A stretch of DNA of 52,190 nt, taken from the NCBI GenBank assembly GCA_019739215.1, contig JAHHDR010000009.1, forward strand, positions 1 to 52,190, written 5' to 3'. The stretch is from Rhizobium sp. (GTDB taxonomy: Bacteria; Pseudomonadota; Alphaproteobacteria; Rhizobiales; Rhizobiaceae). The notes under the pieces are model-generated. The model was given only the letters and a program-made list of their open reading frames with translations. It was not told the origin of the DNA and ran no database searches. A program made the translations under genes and the position numbers. Positions 42,317-52,190 of the stretch are shown here, in pieces; positions within the stretch are counted from its first letter, which is position 1, and each line of letters opens with the position of its first letter.

Positions 42317-44278
42317 ATGCTCAAGAACCTATCCGTAAGCGCCAAGGGCTTTCTCGCTTTCGGACTCCTTGCCGCCATCGCGATCGCAGCCTCGACCTTC
42401 ATGCATAACCGCGCCATCGTCGCGAGCGAGCAAGTTGCCGAAACGGCCGTCGTGAACAATGTCGTGGCCGCCATCGACGAATTTTCAGCCGATCTCTACA
42501 TCGCGGACCTTCAGCTGAAGACCTTCCTGTTGACCGGCAACCGCGACTACGCGGTCGGCGCCCAGAACGTCGCAGCCGAAATGGACAAGGACAAGGTCAG
42601 CATCGAGGCACTTGTCTCGGGCTCGGCTCCCGCCGAACTGGCCAAGTTCAAGGAAGCGATTGCAGCGCTCGATGCCTGGAAGGCGAATTTCATGGAGCGC
42701 CAGATCCTGCTGATGCGCGATCCTGCAACCGTCGAACTCGCTCGCGCGATCGAAGTCACCGGCGAAGGTGAAGCCCTGGTCAAGGCATTCGAAGACGGTC
42801 TAGCGGATCTCAAGACGACGCTTTCGGCTCGCGCCGCAACTGCCGCAGCCCACCAGACTGCAGCTCTTTCGCTCGTGGAAACGGTCAGCCTCGCCGCCTC
42901 GATCATCGTCGGCATCGCAGCCGTACTGATGGGCTTCCTGAACTTCCAGCTCGTATCCAGGCCGCTCGGCAAGCTCGCAGATGCGACAACCCGTCTGTCG
43001 GAGGGCGATCATGATATCGTCATCGATCAGGGCGGCAGGGACGAAATCGGCCGCATGTCGGCAGCCATGCAGGTCTTCCGCGAGGCGGCCATCACCAACA
43101 AACGTCTCGAAGCAGAGGCCGACGGCAATCGCCGCCAGGCCGAAGCCGACCGGATCGCTGCACAGCAGCGTGCCGAGGCCGATGCCGCAGCCCGTCTGCA
43201 GGCTGCGACCTCCGGCCTCGCGGCCGGCCTGAAGCGCCTGGCGTCCGGCGACCTCGCCTTCCAGATCAACGAAGCCTTCTCTCCGGATTTCGAAACGCTG
43301 CGTCACGACTTCAATCAGTCGGTCCGCCAGCTGAACCAGACCATGGCCGCGATCACCAACAGTGTCGCCACTATGGAAACCGGCACCCGCGAGATCGCCT
43401 CCGGCACCGACCACCTTTCGAAGCGCACAGAGCAGCAGGCGGCAGCCCTCGAAGAGACAGCGGCCGCCGTCGAGGAAATCACGGCGAATGTCCAGAACTC
43501 GACCAAGCGGACGGAAGAAGCCCGCTCTGTCGCAGCCCAGGCCAACACCTCGGCGACCCAATCCTCGGACGTCGTCTCCCGCGCCGAAGACGCAATGCGC
43601 CGCATCGAGGGTTCCTCGCAGCAGATCTCGAACATTATCGGTGTGATCGACGAGATTGCCTTCCAGACCAACCTTCTGGCGCTGAATGCGGGTGTCGAGG
43701 CTGCACGTGCCGGTGAAGCCGGCAAGGGCTTCGCCGTCGTCGCACAGGAAGTCCGCGAATTGGCGCAGCGCTCCGCAAACGCCGCGAAGGAAATCAAGGC
43801 GCTGATCCAGAATTCCTCGACGGAAGTCGCAGGCGGCGTCGATCTCGTCCGCAAGACCGGCGAAGCGCTCCGGACCATTGGCGGCTTCATCACCGAGATG
43901 AACACCCATATGGATGCCATCGCCCTGTCGGCCAAGGAACAGGCGACTGGCCTCTCTGAAGTCAATCATGCCGTCAACTCGATGGACCAGACGACCCAGC
44001 AGAACGCCGCGATGGTGGAAGAATCGAATGCTGCCTCTGCAGCACTCGCCACCGAAGCTGCGAAGCTGCGCGAACTGATCTCGCACTTCTCGATCGACGG
44101 CGTTCAGCAGGTCCAGGCTTCGGCGCTACGCGACACCGCACGCACCATGGCCCAGCCGTCCGCCTCCGCGAGCCGCGCTCCGGCACCGCGTGCGGCACAG
44201 CCCGCCCGTCACGCCGCCCCTGCCCCGCGCAGCCATGGCAATGCCGCCGTCGCGCAGGACAGCTGGGAAGAGTTCTGA
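42317..44278 (+). CDS. Methyl-accepting chemotaxis protein
   Basis: 653 residues. Membrane helices lie at about 10-32 and 193-215. The periplasmic part between them is a helical bundle (CHASE3 or four-helix type), not a PDC fold. A HAMP domain (about 216-268), a second HAMP-like stretch ([14 protein letters not shown]) and the long signalling hairpin follow, with its tip at [20 protein letters not shown] from residue 446. The C-terminal 45 residues are an Ala/Pro-rich linker ending in SWEEF, an xWxxF tether of the type that recruits CheR or CheB. A shorter 5' open frame upstream is not coding. A terminator follows. Confidence 0.94.
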   Translation: MLKNLSVSAKGFLAFGLLAAIAIAASTFMHNRAIVASEQVAETAVVNNVVAAIDEFSADLYIADLQLKTFLLTGNRDYAVGAQNVAAEMDKDKVSIEALVSGSAPAELAKFKEAIAALDAWKANFMERQILLMRDPATVELARAIEVTGEGEALVKAFEDGLADLKTTLSARAATAAAHQTAALSLVETVSLAASIIVGIAAVLMGFLNFQLVSRPLGKLADATTRLSEGDHDIVIDQGGRDEIGRMSAAMQVFREAAITNKRLEAEADGNRRQAEADRIAAQQRAEADAAARLQAATSGLAAGLKRLASGDLAFQINEAFSPDFETLRHDFNQSVRQLNQTMAAITNSVATMETGTREIASGTDHLSKRTEQQAAALEETAAAVEEITANVQNSTKRTEEARSVAAQANTSATQSSDVVSRAEDAMRRIEGSSQQISNIIGVIDEIAFQTNLLALNAGVEAARAGEAGKGFAVVAQEVRELAQRSANAAKEIKALIQNSSTEVAGGVDLVRKTGEALRTIGGFITEMNTHMDAIALSAKEQATGLSEVNHAVNSMDQTTQQNAAMVEESNAASAALATEAAKLRELISHFSIDGVQQVQASALRDTARTMAQPSASASRAPAPRAAQPARHAAPAPRSHGNAAVAQDSWEEF

Positions 44279-44305
44279 GCCAAAACGGCTCGGACGGAGA
44301 TAAAT

Positions 44306-44342
44306 GAGGGCGGCCGGAGTGATCCGGCCGCCCTTCTTCTTT
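44306..44342 (+). terminator. Terminator of the chemoreceptor gene
   Basis: A perfect 12-bp stem AGGGCGGCCGGA / TCCGGCCGCCCT with a GTGA tetraloop, followed by TCTTCTTTT. Confidence 0.88.
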
Positions 44343-44471
44343 TCCAAGACCCTGCGATTGACGGCCAGGTTGTTGGCCCATGTGACGGCTAAACCTTGCA
44401 ATTCGCCTGCCACCCCACGATGTTAGACCCTGGGGTCGCGGCTCATGTTCGCGCCAGAGCTGGAGGATTTC

Positions 44472-45476
44472 ATGCCCATCACCGGTCCGGACATTGTCGT
44501 CATTGCACTCGTTGTGCTCGTTATCCTGGTCCTCTTTGCCGGTATCAAGACCGTGCCGCAGGGCTACCGTTACACGATCGAACGCTTTGGCCGCTACACA
44601 CGCACGCTGGAACCCGGCCTGAACCTGATCATCCCCTTCTTCGAGCGCATCGGCGCCAAGATGAACGTCATGGAGCAGGTTCTCGACGTTCCCACCCAGG
44701 AAGTCATCACCAGGGACAATGCCTCGGTCTCCGCCGATGCTGTCGCCTTCTACCAGGTACTGAACGCCGCCGAGGCCGCCTATCAGGTTGCCAATCTCGA
44801 AAACGCGATCCTCAACCTGACCATGACCAACATCCGCTCGGTCATGGGCTCTATGGACCTCGACGAACTGCTCTCGAACCGCGAGGTGATCAACGACCGC
44901 CTGCTGCGCGTCGTCGACGAAGCCGTGCGTCCCTGGGGCATCAAGGTCACCCGCGTCGAGATCAAGGACATTCAGCCGCCCGCCGATCTCGTGGCTGCCA
45001 TGGGCCGTCAGATGAAGGCGGAACGCGAGAAGCGCGCTCAGGTACTCGAAGCAGAAGGCTTCCGCAATGCGCAGATCCTGCGCGCCGAGGGCGCAAAGCA
45101 ATCTGCGATCCTCGAAGCCGAGGGCGAGCGCGAAGCCGCCTATCGAGAAGCCGAGGCCCGCGAGCGCCTTGCGGAGGCCGAAGCCACGGCCACCCGCCTC
45201 GTCTCCGAGGCGATCGCCGCCGGTGACGTCAACGCCATCAACTACTTCGTCGCTCAGAAATACACCGAGGCGATGGCCGCGATCGGCACGGCCAGCAATT
45301 CCAAGATCGTTCTGATGCCGATGGAAGCCACGGCCCTGATCGGCTCGCTCGGCGGCATCGGCGCCATCGCCCGTGAGGTCTTTGGCGAGGACAAGCGCCC
45401 CGCCACACCACGCACGGCTCCGCCTGCCCCGCGCAGCACCCCGCCGATCTCCTCCTTCAACCCCAACGGCGAGTGA
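44472..45476 (+). CDS. SPFH/stomatin-like membrane protein (QmcA type)
   Basis: 334 residues from ATG 44472 (GGAGG just upstream). An upstream ATG at 44445 would place nine extra polar residues before the membrane helix. One N-terminal helix ([20 protein letters not shown]) is followed by the SPFH domain ([40 protein letters not shown]) and a long charged coiled coil ([20 protein letters not shown]). Such proteins form large rings in membrane microdomains and affect proteases and membrane quality. It overlaps the NfeD gene by one base, the classic slipin-NfeD pairing. Confidence 0.92.
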   Translation: MPITGPDIVVIALVVLVILVLFAGIKTVPQGYRYTIERFGRYTRTLEPGLNLIIPFFERIGAKMNVMEQVLDVPTQEVITRDNASVSADAVAFYQVLNAAEAAYQVANLENAILNLTMTNIRSVMGSMDLDELLSNREVINDRLLRVVDEAVRPWGIKVTRVEIKDIQPPADLVAAMGRQMKAEREKRAQVLEAEGFRNAQILRAEGAKQSAILEAEGEREAAYREAEARERLAEAEATATRLVSEAIAAGDVNAINYFVAQKYTEAMAAIGTASNSKIVLMPMEATALIGSLGGIGAIAREVFGEDKRPATPRTAPPAPRSTPPISSFNPNGE

Positions 45477-45940
45477 TGACGATGATCGGCCGGATCATCG
45501 CCGAACTCGGCCCCTGGAGCTGGTGGGTGCTCGGCATGCTGCTCTTAGCGGCGGAGCTCGTGATGCCCGGCGTCTTTCTCGTCTGGATCGGCCTCGGCGC
45601 GCTCCTGACAGGTGTCTTGTCGCTGCTGTTCTGGGATGCCGGTTTCTGGAGCTGGCAGGTGCAGTCACTGGTGTTTGCCGCCAGCGCCGTGGTCTTCACC
45701 CTGGCGGGTCGGCGCTTGTTCACACGTCTCCAGACGGACAGCGACCAGCCCCTGCTCAATCAGCGGGGCGCGAGCCTCGTCGGCCGCACGGCGGTGCTCG
45801 GCGAACCGATCCGCGAGGGCCGCGGTCGCATTCGTTTGGACGACACATTCTGGCTTGTTTCAGGCCCAGATCTGCCGGGCGGAGCAAGGGTCAAGATCAT
45901 CTCGAGCAATGGCCGCGACCTTGTCGTCGAAGAGGCGTAA
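45476..45940 (+). CDS. NfeD family membrane protein
   Basis: 154 residues from ATG 45476, which overlaps the stop of the SPFH gene (TGATG). A GTG at 45473 and an ATG at 45482 are alternatives. It has two or three membrane helices (WWVLGMLLLAAELVMPGVFL, VWIGLGALLTGVLSLLF, SLVFAASAVVFTLAG) and a C-terminal OB-fold domain (GRTAVLGEPIREGRGRIRLD, VKIISSNGRDLVVEE). It is the short NfeD form without the ClpP-like protease domain. It likely binds the SPFH partner in the membrane. Confidence 0.9.
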   Translation: MTMIGRIIAELGPWSWWVLGMLLLAAELVMPGVFLVWIGLGALLTGVLSLLFWDAGFWSWQVQSLVFAASAVVFTLAGRRLFTRLQTDSDQPLLNQRGASLVGRTAVLGEPIREGRGRIRLDDTFWLVSGPDLPGGARVKIISSNGRDLVVEEA

Positions 45941-45949
45941 CCTCGCCCC

Positions 45950-46945
45950 TCAGGCGACGCCGATCCGCAGCAGATCGTGGAAGTGAATGAGACCGATCGG
46001 CGTGTTCTCGTCATCCACCACGATCAACGCGCCGATACTGTGTTTGTTGATCATCGCAGCAGCCGTCGTGGCCAGCGCATCGCCCTTGATGACCTTCGGG
46101 TTACGGGTCATCACATCCTCGACATTGAGGATCGAGAGATCGCGGGCGAGATTACGCGCCATGTCGCCTTCGGTGACGATGCCGCAGAGCTTGCCTGTCT
46201 CGTCGGTGATGCCCACACAGCCGAAATGCTTGTGCGACAACGTCTTGACCGCATCGGGCATGGACGTGCCGAGTGGCACCAGCGGCACGCGGTCGCCGGT
46301 GTGCATTATGTCGCGCACATGGGTCAGGGCCGCGCCGAGCTTTCCACCCGGATGGAAGGTGCGGAAGTCGGACGGCGAAAAGCCGCGTGCTTCCAGAAGG
46401 GCGATCGCAATGGCATCGCCTATCGCAAGCTGCAAGACGGCCGACGTCGTCGGTGCGAGCCCGTGCGGGCAAGCCTCCTGGACCTTCGGCATCAGAAGAA
46501 CGACATCGGCATTGCGCGCGAGCGTCGAAGTCTCTCCAGCTGTGATGGCGATCAGCGGAATAGAGAAGCGGCGCGAAAAGGCGAGAATGCCCTGCAGCTC
46601 GGCCGTTTCACCACCCCAGGAGATTGCCAGGATCGCATCGTCCTGGGCAATCATACCCAGGTCGCCGTGATTGGCCTCCGCGGGGTGCACGAAGAAGGCC
46701 GGCGTGCCCGTCGAGGCGAAGGTCGCGGCTATCTTCGAACCGATATGCCCGCTCTTGCCAACGCCGGTAACGATCACGCGGCCGCCGATATCTCCGATTG
46801 TCTTGACCGCGTTGCAGAACGGCGCGGCAAGCGGCCCTGCCAGCGCCTCCTCGAGCACACGCAATCCCTCGCGCTCCGTCGAGATGACGCGAAGAGCGGA
46901 TTCGGTGGCACTGGCTTCGACGAGATTGACTGCGCGCTTGATCAT
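45950..46945 (-). CDS. kdsD: Arabinose-5-phosphate isomerase (KdsD/KpsF family)
   Basis: 331 residues from ATG 46945 (MIKRAVNLVEASATES). The open frame extends to 47053, but the extra 36 residues are not family-like. The enzyme interconverts ribulose-5-phosphate and arabinose-5-phosphate, the first step of Kdo synthesis for lipopolysaccharide. The SIS domain is clear (VIVTGVGKSGHIGSKIAATF, HPAEANHGDLGMI, ISWGGETAEL), followed by two CBS domains (VRDIMHTGDRVPLVPL, VEDVMTRNPKVIKGDAL). It converges on the NfeD gene with a 9-base gap. Confidence 0.93.
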   Translation of the reverse strand: MIKRAVNLVEASATESALRVISTEREGLRVLEEALAGPLAAPFCNAVKTIGDIGGRVIVTGVGKSGHIGSKIAATFASTGTPAFFVHPAEANHGDLGMIAQDDAILAISWGGETAELQGILAFSRRFSIPLIAITAGETSTLARNADVVLLMPKVQEACPHGLAPTTSAVLQLAIGDAIAIALLEARGFSPSDFRTFHPGGKLGAALTHVRDIMHTGDRVPLVPLGTSMPDAVKTLSHKHFGCVGITDETGKLCGIVTEGDMARNLARDLSILNVEDVMTRNPKVIKGDALATTAAAMINKHSIGALIVVDDENTPIGLIHFHDLLRIGVA

Positions 46946-47098
46946 GCCGTCCCATACTGCGTTTGTCGGCTGCTGTAAATTCTCGCTCGATGTCGCGGCT
47001 GCGGCATCTCGGTCTGATGCACAACCATGCACCCGAAACCAAACGTTAACCATCAGGCTTTACGTTTGGGTAAGCATTGCAGATTGCCGGGCGCAGGA

Positions 47099-48659
47099 AT
47101 GACCTCAGTCGAAAATCGGGACAAGAGCGGCAAGGGCCGCCTCGGGCTGCGCGCCTTTGCAGGCGTGCTGGCGCTGTCCGTGTTCGTGCACCCGTCCCTC
47201 CTCGCCGCCCAACAGGCAGAGCCGGGTAGTGCGACGTCGGACGGAACGCCTCCCACCTGGTCTCCGCTATCTGGATCTGGACAGACGTCGACAGGCGCGA
47301 CGGGAGCGAACGGTATATCCGCATCGATGCAGACGGGCGCCACCTCCTCGTCTCAAACGGCAACCGACCCCCTGGCGACAGGCACTAGCGTCGCACCCGA
47401 CACCCAGACGCTCGAACCGCTCACAGACGCGGACACCATCCCCGTCGATGAGGACATCGGTCGCCAGAACCTGCGTGAAGCCCGCGTCGACAACCCGACA
47501 GCCGAGCGCATCAGCCGCGAACTCGATTCGGAAGACGGCAGCGGGATCCGCCTAGGCACCCTGATCCTGCGTCCTTCGATCAGCCAGAAAACTGGGGAGC
47601 GAAACGGAAAAGAGCGGAGGCGTGAAAGACGACCGCATCTTCTCCGAAACGGGCCTCAAGGGCACGCTGACCTCCGACTGGTCTCGCCATGAACTCTCCG
47701 TGGGAGCCGAAGGCGCCTGGCAGGAAACACTGTCAGGCGACGAGACCGACAAGCCGCGGGCCGACATCGACGCACGCCTGCGCCTTGACCTCGCGGACGA
47801 CACGATCGCCACGATTACCGGCTCCTACAGTTTCGGCCGTGAAGACAGCGACGATCCGAACGCCGTCACGGGCGCCAAGGTCCAGTCCGGGGTGCATCAA
47901 TATGGTGCAGGCGCCTCCATCGAACGCGACTTCGGCCTCATCCGTGGATCAATCGGAGCCGACGTGACGCGCCTGCAATATTCCGATGCCGAACTCTCGG
48001 ACGGCTCGACACTGGAGCGCAGCGACCGAAACCGGAACCGCTATGCCATCACCAGCCGCCTAGGCTACGAACTCTCGCCTGCCCTCATCCCCTTCATCGA
48101 AGGCACGATTGGGCGGATCGATTACGACGATGCTGTTGATTCCGCCGGGTATCGCCGTTCGGCCGACCTCTATGGCGCGAAGACTGGCGTCGCCGTGGAT
48201 CTCGGCGAAAAGCTGCGCGGCGAGATCGCCGTCGGCTACGAACGCCAGAAATTCGAGGACGGCCGGCTTGAAGAGCTTTCCGCCCTCACCGTCGACGGCA
48301 ACATCTTCTGGTCGCCGCGCGAAGGCACGAGCATAGACGTGACTCTCGACACGAGCATCGACCCGTCGACGACCGCAGGCGTGAATGGAGCGACAATCCA
48401 TCGCGTAACTGCTCAACTCGCGCACGACCTGCGTACGAACCTCGTCGCCCGCCTGACCGGCGGCACGACCTTTACACGATATGACGGAGATGCGGCTGCA
48501 GCCGATACGACTGCCTATCTGGCCGGCGCCGGCCTGACCTGGAAGGTCAACCGCTATCTCGACGCGACGGCGGATCTCAGCTATGAGCGCACGCACTACA
48601 ACACGGGCGTGGACAACGACAGCCTGACGGCACTGGTGGGCCTGACCGCCAAGCGTTGA
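47099..48659 (+). pseudogene. Outer-membrane beta-barrel protein, split by a +1 frameshift
   Basis: The reading starts at ATG 47099 with a signal-like core (LRAFAGVLALSVFVHPSLLA), then a Ser/Thr/Gly-rich linker and the conserved block EDIGRQNLREARVDNPTAER and LGTLILRPSISQK. At AAAA 47588-47591 the frame is lost. Removing one A continues it as LGSETEKSGGVKDDRIFSET into the downstream frame. That frame shows regular amphipathic strands (GAGASIERDFGLIRGSIGAD, GYELSPALIPFIEGTIGR, LSYERTHYNTGVDNDSLTAL) up to TGA 48659. Total about 519 residues, the usual length of the rhizobial family. I judge the break to be a sequencing error, so the gene is probably intact in the organism. Function: surface porin-like or structural protein, unknown. 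Confidence 0.82.
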
Positions 48660-48680
48660 GCCCGGCGGTCAGGAAATCGG

Positions 48681-49568
48681 TCACTTGAGGGCTGCGAGCA
48701 ATGCCTTCAGCTGGTCCTCGATCGCCGGGCGGATGTCTGCACGCTCGATTGCGAAGGAGACGTTGGCCAAGATGAAGCCATCCTTGGAACCGCAGTCGAA
48801 GGTCTGACCCTTGAAATGATACCCGGCAAAGTCTTGGCTCTGGGCAAGCTTCAGCATGCCATCGGTCAGCTGGATCTCATTGCCGGCGCCACGCTCCTGC
48901 GTAGACAGGATCTCGAAGATCTCCGGCTGCAGGATGTAGCGGCCGTTGATGAAGAAGTTGGAGGGCGCAGTCCCCTTGGCCGGCTTCTCCACCATCTGGT
49001 TAATCTTGAAGCCGCCTTCCAGCGTCTCGCCAACACCCACAATACCGTATTTGTGCGCCTGTTCGGGCGCGCATTCCTCGACCGCGACGATGTTGCCGCC
49101 GGTCTTCTCGTAAAGTTCGACCATGCCCTTGAGGCAGCCCTTTTCCGCGCGCATAATCATGTCAGGCAGAAGAAGGGCGAAGGGTTCGTGCCCCACGATG
49201 TCGCGTGCACACCAGACGGCATGTCCGAGACCCAGCGGTTCCTGCTGGCGCGTGAAGCTGGTCTGGCCGGCGGTCGGCTGAAGTGATTCGAGCAGGGACA
49301 GTTCGGCATTCTTGTTGCGGGCCTTGAGCGTCTGCTCGAGTTCGAACTGAATGTCGAAATAATCCTCGATGACCGCCTTGCCGCGGCCGGTCACGAAGAC
49401 GAGATGTTCGATACCGGCCTCGATGGCTTCGTCGACCACATACTGGATGACGGGCTTGTCGACGACGGTGAGCATTTCCTTCGGCACCGCCTTGGTGGCA
49501 GGCAGAAAACGGGTGCCGAGACCGGCGACGGGAAACACGGCTTTCCGGAGCTTTTTAGTCTGAACCAC
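48681..49568 (-). CDS. galU: UTP-glucose-1-phosphate uridylyltransferase
   Basis: 295 residues, full length. It makes UDP-glucose for exopolysaccharide, lipopolysaccharide and glucan synthesis. The nucleotide-binding motif is [20 protein letters not shown] (residues 14-33). [38 protein letters not shown] and FDCGSKDGF complete the family signature. It ends 22 bases after the convergent beta-barrel gene. The ATG is preceded by GGAGGGATGAG. Confidence 0.95.
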   Translation of the reverse strand: MVQTKKLRKAVFPVAGLGTRFLPATKAVPKEMLTVVDKPVIQYVVDEAIEAGIEHLVFVTGRGKAVIEDYFDIQFELEQTLKARNKNAELSLLESLQPTAGQTSFTRQQEPLGLGHAVWCARDIVGHEPFALLLPDMIMRAEKGCLKGMVELYEKTGGNIVAVEECAPEQAHKYGIVGVGETLEGGFKINQMVEKPAKGTAPSNFFINGRYILQPEIFEILSTQERGAGNEIQLTDGMLKLAQSQDFAGYHFKGQTFDCGSKDGFILANVSFAIERADIRPAIEDQLKALLAALK

Positions 49569-49763
49569 TCATCCCTCCTGGAGGATCTAATCGATTAACG
49601 CCTTCATAACGCGGTTACCGCCAGTAACATATAATTGCTTCAAAATGGCAAAGACTAAGCTTGGGCTGACCGCGTGGTAAAGGGTTTGTTGACTGAACAG
49701 CGTTAACCTGTGGTGAACAGCCTTTGTTCCGGCTGCCAACACGAGAATGCACGGGAGATGCCC

Positions 49764-50976
49764 ATGAAAAGACACCGCCCCAGCCTGCTCGGCGCGATTG
49801 CCCTGACAATTTCGACGGCGCTCATCCCGCTGGATGCCTTTGCAGACGCCGGCTTCCAGAAGTGGATCCGCGATTTTTATCCGACGGCCGCGAAAGCCGG
49901 GATCACCGAACGCACCTATCGCCAGGCTTTCAATGGCGTAAACGAGCCCGACCAGTTCGTGCTCGAAAAGGCGGCGTATCAGCCGGAGTTCAAGTCCCAG
50001 ATCTGGGACTACCTCGACAGCCGCGTGAACCCCTACACGGTGAAGATCGGCCAGGAAATGCTGGCCAAGCATGGTCGGCTGCTGACCGCCCTCGAAAACC
50101 ATTTCGGCGTCGACAAGCATGTGCTCTTGGCCATCTGGTCGATGGAATCGAATTATGGCGCCGCCCTCGAGCGTCCTGACCGCCTCCACAACGTGCCACG
50201 TTCGCTGGCCACGCTCGCCTATGCCGACCGCAAGCGCGCGAAATTCGCCCGCACCCAGCTGATTGCCGCGCTCAAGATGTTGCAGAACGGCGACGTCACC
50301 AACAAAAACCTCATGGGCTCCTGGGCCGGTGCCATGGGCCACACCCAGTTCATCCCGACGAGCTACCTGCTCTATGGCATCGATGCCGATGGCAATGGCA
50401 GCAAGGACATCTGGCACTCGATCCCCGACGCGCTCGCAACGGCCGCCAACCTGCTGGCCAAGAACAACTGGCAGACCGGCCGGACCTGGGGTTATGAAAT
50501 TGTGGTCCCACGCGGTGGCAACAAATACACCGGCCAGACCAAGACTCTCGCCCAATGGCAGGCGCTCGGCTTTGCCCGTCCGACCGGCAAGGGTTTTCCG
50601 CACCGGCAGCGAACGTGCCGAACTGAAGATGCTGGGTGGTGCCAATGGCCCGGGCTTCCTGATGACCAAGAACTTCTTCGTTATCAAGCGCTACAACGCC
50701 GCCGACAGCTATGCGCTCGGCGTCGGCCTGCTCGCCGACGAGATCGCCGGTTATGGCGGCATGAAGCAGCGCTGGCCGCGGCCGGACGGCACGCTCGACA
50801 TGAAGGAAAAGTTCGAGCTGCAAACCCGCATGCAGGCGCTCGGCTACTACGACGGCAAGATCGACGGCAATTTCGGCTCGGGCTCGAAGGCAGCGATCAC
50901 CGCCATCCAGCAGCGTCTCGGCATGTCGGTGGACGGCCAGCCGTCGCGCGTCCTGCTCGATGCCCTGCGCAACTGA
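49764..50976 (+). pseudogene. MltB-type lytic murein transglycosylase with peptidoglycan-binding domain, frameshifted
   Basis: The start is ATG 49764 (GGGAG six bases upstream; ATG 49758 is an alternative). A signal peptide (SLLGAIALTISTALIPLDAF) is followed by the SLT_2 domain: ERTYRQAFNGV, LAIWSMESNYGAALERP with the catalytic Glu, and GSWAGAMGHTQFIPTSYL. At GGG 50591-50593 the frame shifts. With one G removed it continues as KVFRTGSERAELKMLGGANG, FFVIKRYNAADSYALGVGLL, then a PG_binding_1 domain (LQTRMQALGYYDGKIDGNFG, ITAIQQRLGMSVDG) to TGA 50976. About 403 residues, the usual length. It cleaves glycan strands of peptidoglycan in the periplasm. The break is probably a consensus error. Confidence 0.85.
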
Positions 50977-51072
50977 TCGAAGCGCCCACGACATCGGCAA
51001 CAGTTGACTTGGCATCCGCCGCGATCCAGAAACATGGGATCGCGGCGGACTGCGTTTAAGCCTGCAGCAGCG

Positions 51073-52190
51073 ATGGCGAAGGAGTGGAACTTGAAGAGCC
51101 CGCATGGACCCCTTGCCCGCTTTATGTGCCTTGGCCTGGCGTTGATGCTCGGCGCGACGGCATTCCTCGCCTCGACTGCAGAAGCCCAGCAACCCGAGCG
51201 ACGCCGCAACCTGCTCGACATGCTCTTCGGACAGCGCCAGCCAGTGTATGTGCCGCCACAGGACGTCCAGCGTCCACGCGAGGGCAAGGTCCGCAAGAAG
51301 AACAGTGGCAGCGTCACGACCATCCAGACACGCGCGCCGTCGACCCGAGCCGCCGCAGCCCCGCCGCCACCGCCGAAACTCGGCACGGCGAAGAAAGTGC
51401 TGGTGGTCGGAGATTTTGTCGCCAGCGCCCTGGGCGACGGCTTGAAGGCTGCATTCGAGGATTCACCGGGCGTCGTGGTCGAGAGCAGGGCGAACGGTTC
51501 CTCTGGACTCGTGCGCGATGACTTCTATGACTGGCCCGGCGCCCTACCGGCCCTCGTTGCTGAGATAAAGCCGAGCGTGCTGGTGATCCAGGTCGGCGCC
51601 AACGACCGGCAGCAACTCGTGACGGCAGAGGGGCGCCTCGATTTCCGCACCGATCCCTGGTTCACCGCCTATGGCGAGCGTGTGGCGCGGCTTGCGACGG
51701 TGGCTGCGGAAACACGCGTGCCGGTGATCTGGGTCGGCCTGCCGGCCTTCCGCCCGCAGAACATGACGGCCGACGCGCTGCGTCTCAACACCATCTACCG
51801 ATCGAGCATCGAGAAGGTCAGTGGCGAATTCGTTGACGTCTGGGAAGGCTTCGTCGATCAGGAAGGCCGCTTCATCGTCACCGGCTCGGATATCAATGGC
51901 CAGCCCGTGCGCCTGCGCGGCAATGACGGCATCAACTTCACCGGCCCCGGCAAGCGCAAGCTCGCCTTCTATGTGGAAAAGTCGGCGCGCCGCTATCTGG
52001 GCGACATGACGAGCCCGGATCTCGTCCGTCTCGATGGCAGCAACCTGCCGGAATTGCTGAGGCCTGCCACCATCAGAAAGCAAGGCCATCGTCACCACCC
52101 CGCCGATCGACCTCTTCGATCCCGAGCTCGACGGGGCGGACGAACTGCTGGGCGGCACGCTCCCGCCCTCCTCCAGCTTCCCCACGCCCC
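51073..52190 (+). pseudogene. SGNH/GDSL hydrolase-fold exported protein (DUF459), frameshifted, 3' end beyond window
   Basis: The start is ATG 51073, or TTG 51091, which has AAGGAG seven bases upstream and gives a more typical signal peptide (LARFMCLGLALMLGATAFLA). A basic, Pro-rich linker is followed by a SGNH fold: VLVVGDFVASALGDGLKAAF (block I, with Asp-Phe in place of the usual GDS), ANGSSGLVRDDFYDWP and LVIQVGANDRQQL (block III). At CC 52067-52068 the frame is probably shifted by one extra C. The corrected frame reads APSESKAIVTTPPIDLFDPE and on to the window end without a stop. DUF459 proteins occur in rhizobia and are probably periplasmic esterases or acyl-handling proteins. The catalytic Ser is not obvious, so activity is uncertain. 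Confidence 0.78.

Noticed and set aside
44445..44471. Nine extra N-terminal residues on the SPFH protein.
   Set aside because: The GGAGG site lies between the two ATG codons, which places the start at 44472.
47027..47692. Two separate genes in the beta-barrel region (221 and 345 residues).
   Set aside because: Removing one A at 47588-47591 joins them into one family-length protein, so they are one gene.
1..52190. CRISPR arrays, tRNA or rRNA genes, insertion sequences, prophage or integrative elements.
   Set aside because: No spaced direct repeats, cloverleaf genes, transposase, integrase or att-like duplications were seen on reading both strands.

Overview
The window looks like a GC-rich chromosomal segment from an alphaproteobacterium of the Rhizobiaceae (Rhizobium/Agrobacterium/Ensifer type). 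The markers are homospermidine synthase, an Omp10-type lipoprotein, an Atu4866-family protein, the DUF1036-pyruvate kinase pair, a GapR-type DUF2312 protein next to DUF1244, a cysteine-free 41-residue L36, and a MotA/MotB-like non-flagellar channel pair. I see no tRNA, rRNA, CRISPR array, transposase, integrase or phage gene. Most genes are conserved housekeeping genes.

The dominant structure is a giant inverted repeat. Bases 1-9676 (arm 1) are the near-perfect reverse complement of 9772-19448 (arm 2), separated by a 95-bp single-copy spacer (9677-9771). Each arm carries, from the outside inwards: a TPR protein, rpmJ, purK, purE, two divergent DUF465 genes, an ArsR-type regulator, a TauE/SafE-type transporter, a ThiE-like gene, a Sel1-repeat protein, an MgtC/DUF4010 protein, an inositol-monophosphatase-family enzyme, a MotA/TolQ-like protein, and the first third of its MotB-like partner. 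The MotB-like gene is cut by the fold, so no complete copy is present. The spacer reads in frame with the arm 2 copy, and arm 2 runs on into unique sequence, so arm 2 is the native side. Arm 1 reaches the window edge inside the TPR gene, so the arm length is a lower bound. The only arm differences I found are three one-base homopolymer indels, all in the ThiE-like gene. Several other genes also carry +1 homopolymer frameshifts. The simplest reading is a fold-back chimera in an under-polished long-read or amplified-DNA assembly; a genuine inverted duplication cannot be excluded.

From 19449 rightwards the sequence is single copy. 19.8-20.4 kb: a BrnT-type toxin with an XRE antitoxin and a palindromic operator. 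20.4-25.3 kb: an alpha/beta hydrolase, pyruvate kinase with DUF1036, an N-formylglutamate amidohydrolase-family protein, DUF1244 and GapR. 25.3-31 kb: a DUF882/M15 cell-wall protein, an NtrC-like AAA+ regulator without a GAFTGA loop, and the M3 oligopeptidase PepF. 31-35.8 kb: pabB with a pabC-like gene, an Atu4866 protein, an SDR with a divergent LysR regulator, and a DUF3445 protein. 35.9-41.3 kb: homospermidine synthase, Omp10-like lipoprotein, a 5'-nucleotidase with LysM, and ferrochelatase. 41.6-46 kb: a secreted PDC-like sensor with a chemoreceptor, and an SPFH-NfeD pair. 46-52.2 kb: arabinose-5-phosphate isomerase, a frameshifted beta-barrel protein, GalU, a frameshifted lytic transglycosylase, and a frameshifted SGNH protein cut by the window end.

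Functionally the single-copy part is rich in cell-envelope genes (DUF882, Omp10, KdsD for Kdo, GalU for UDP-glucose, lytic transglycosylase, beta-barrel, SGNH), mixed with central metabolism (pyk, hemH, pab, hss).
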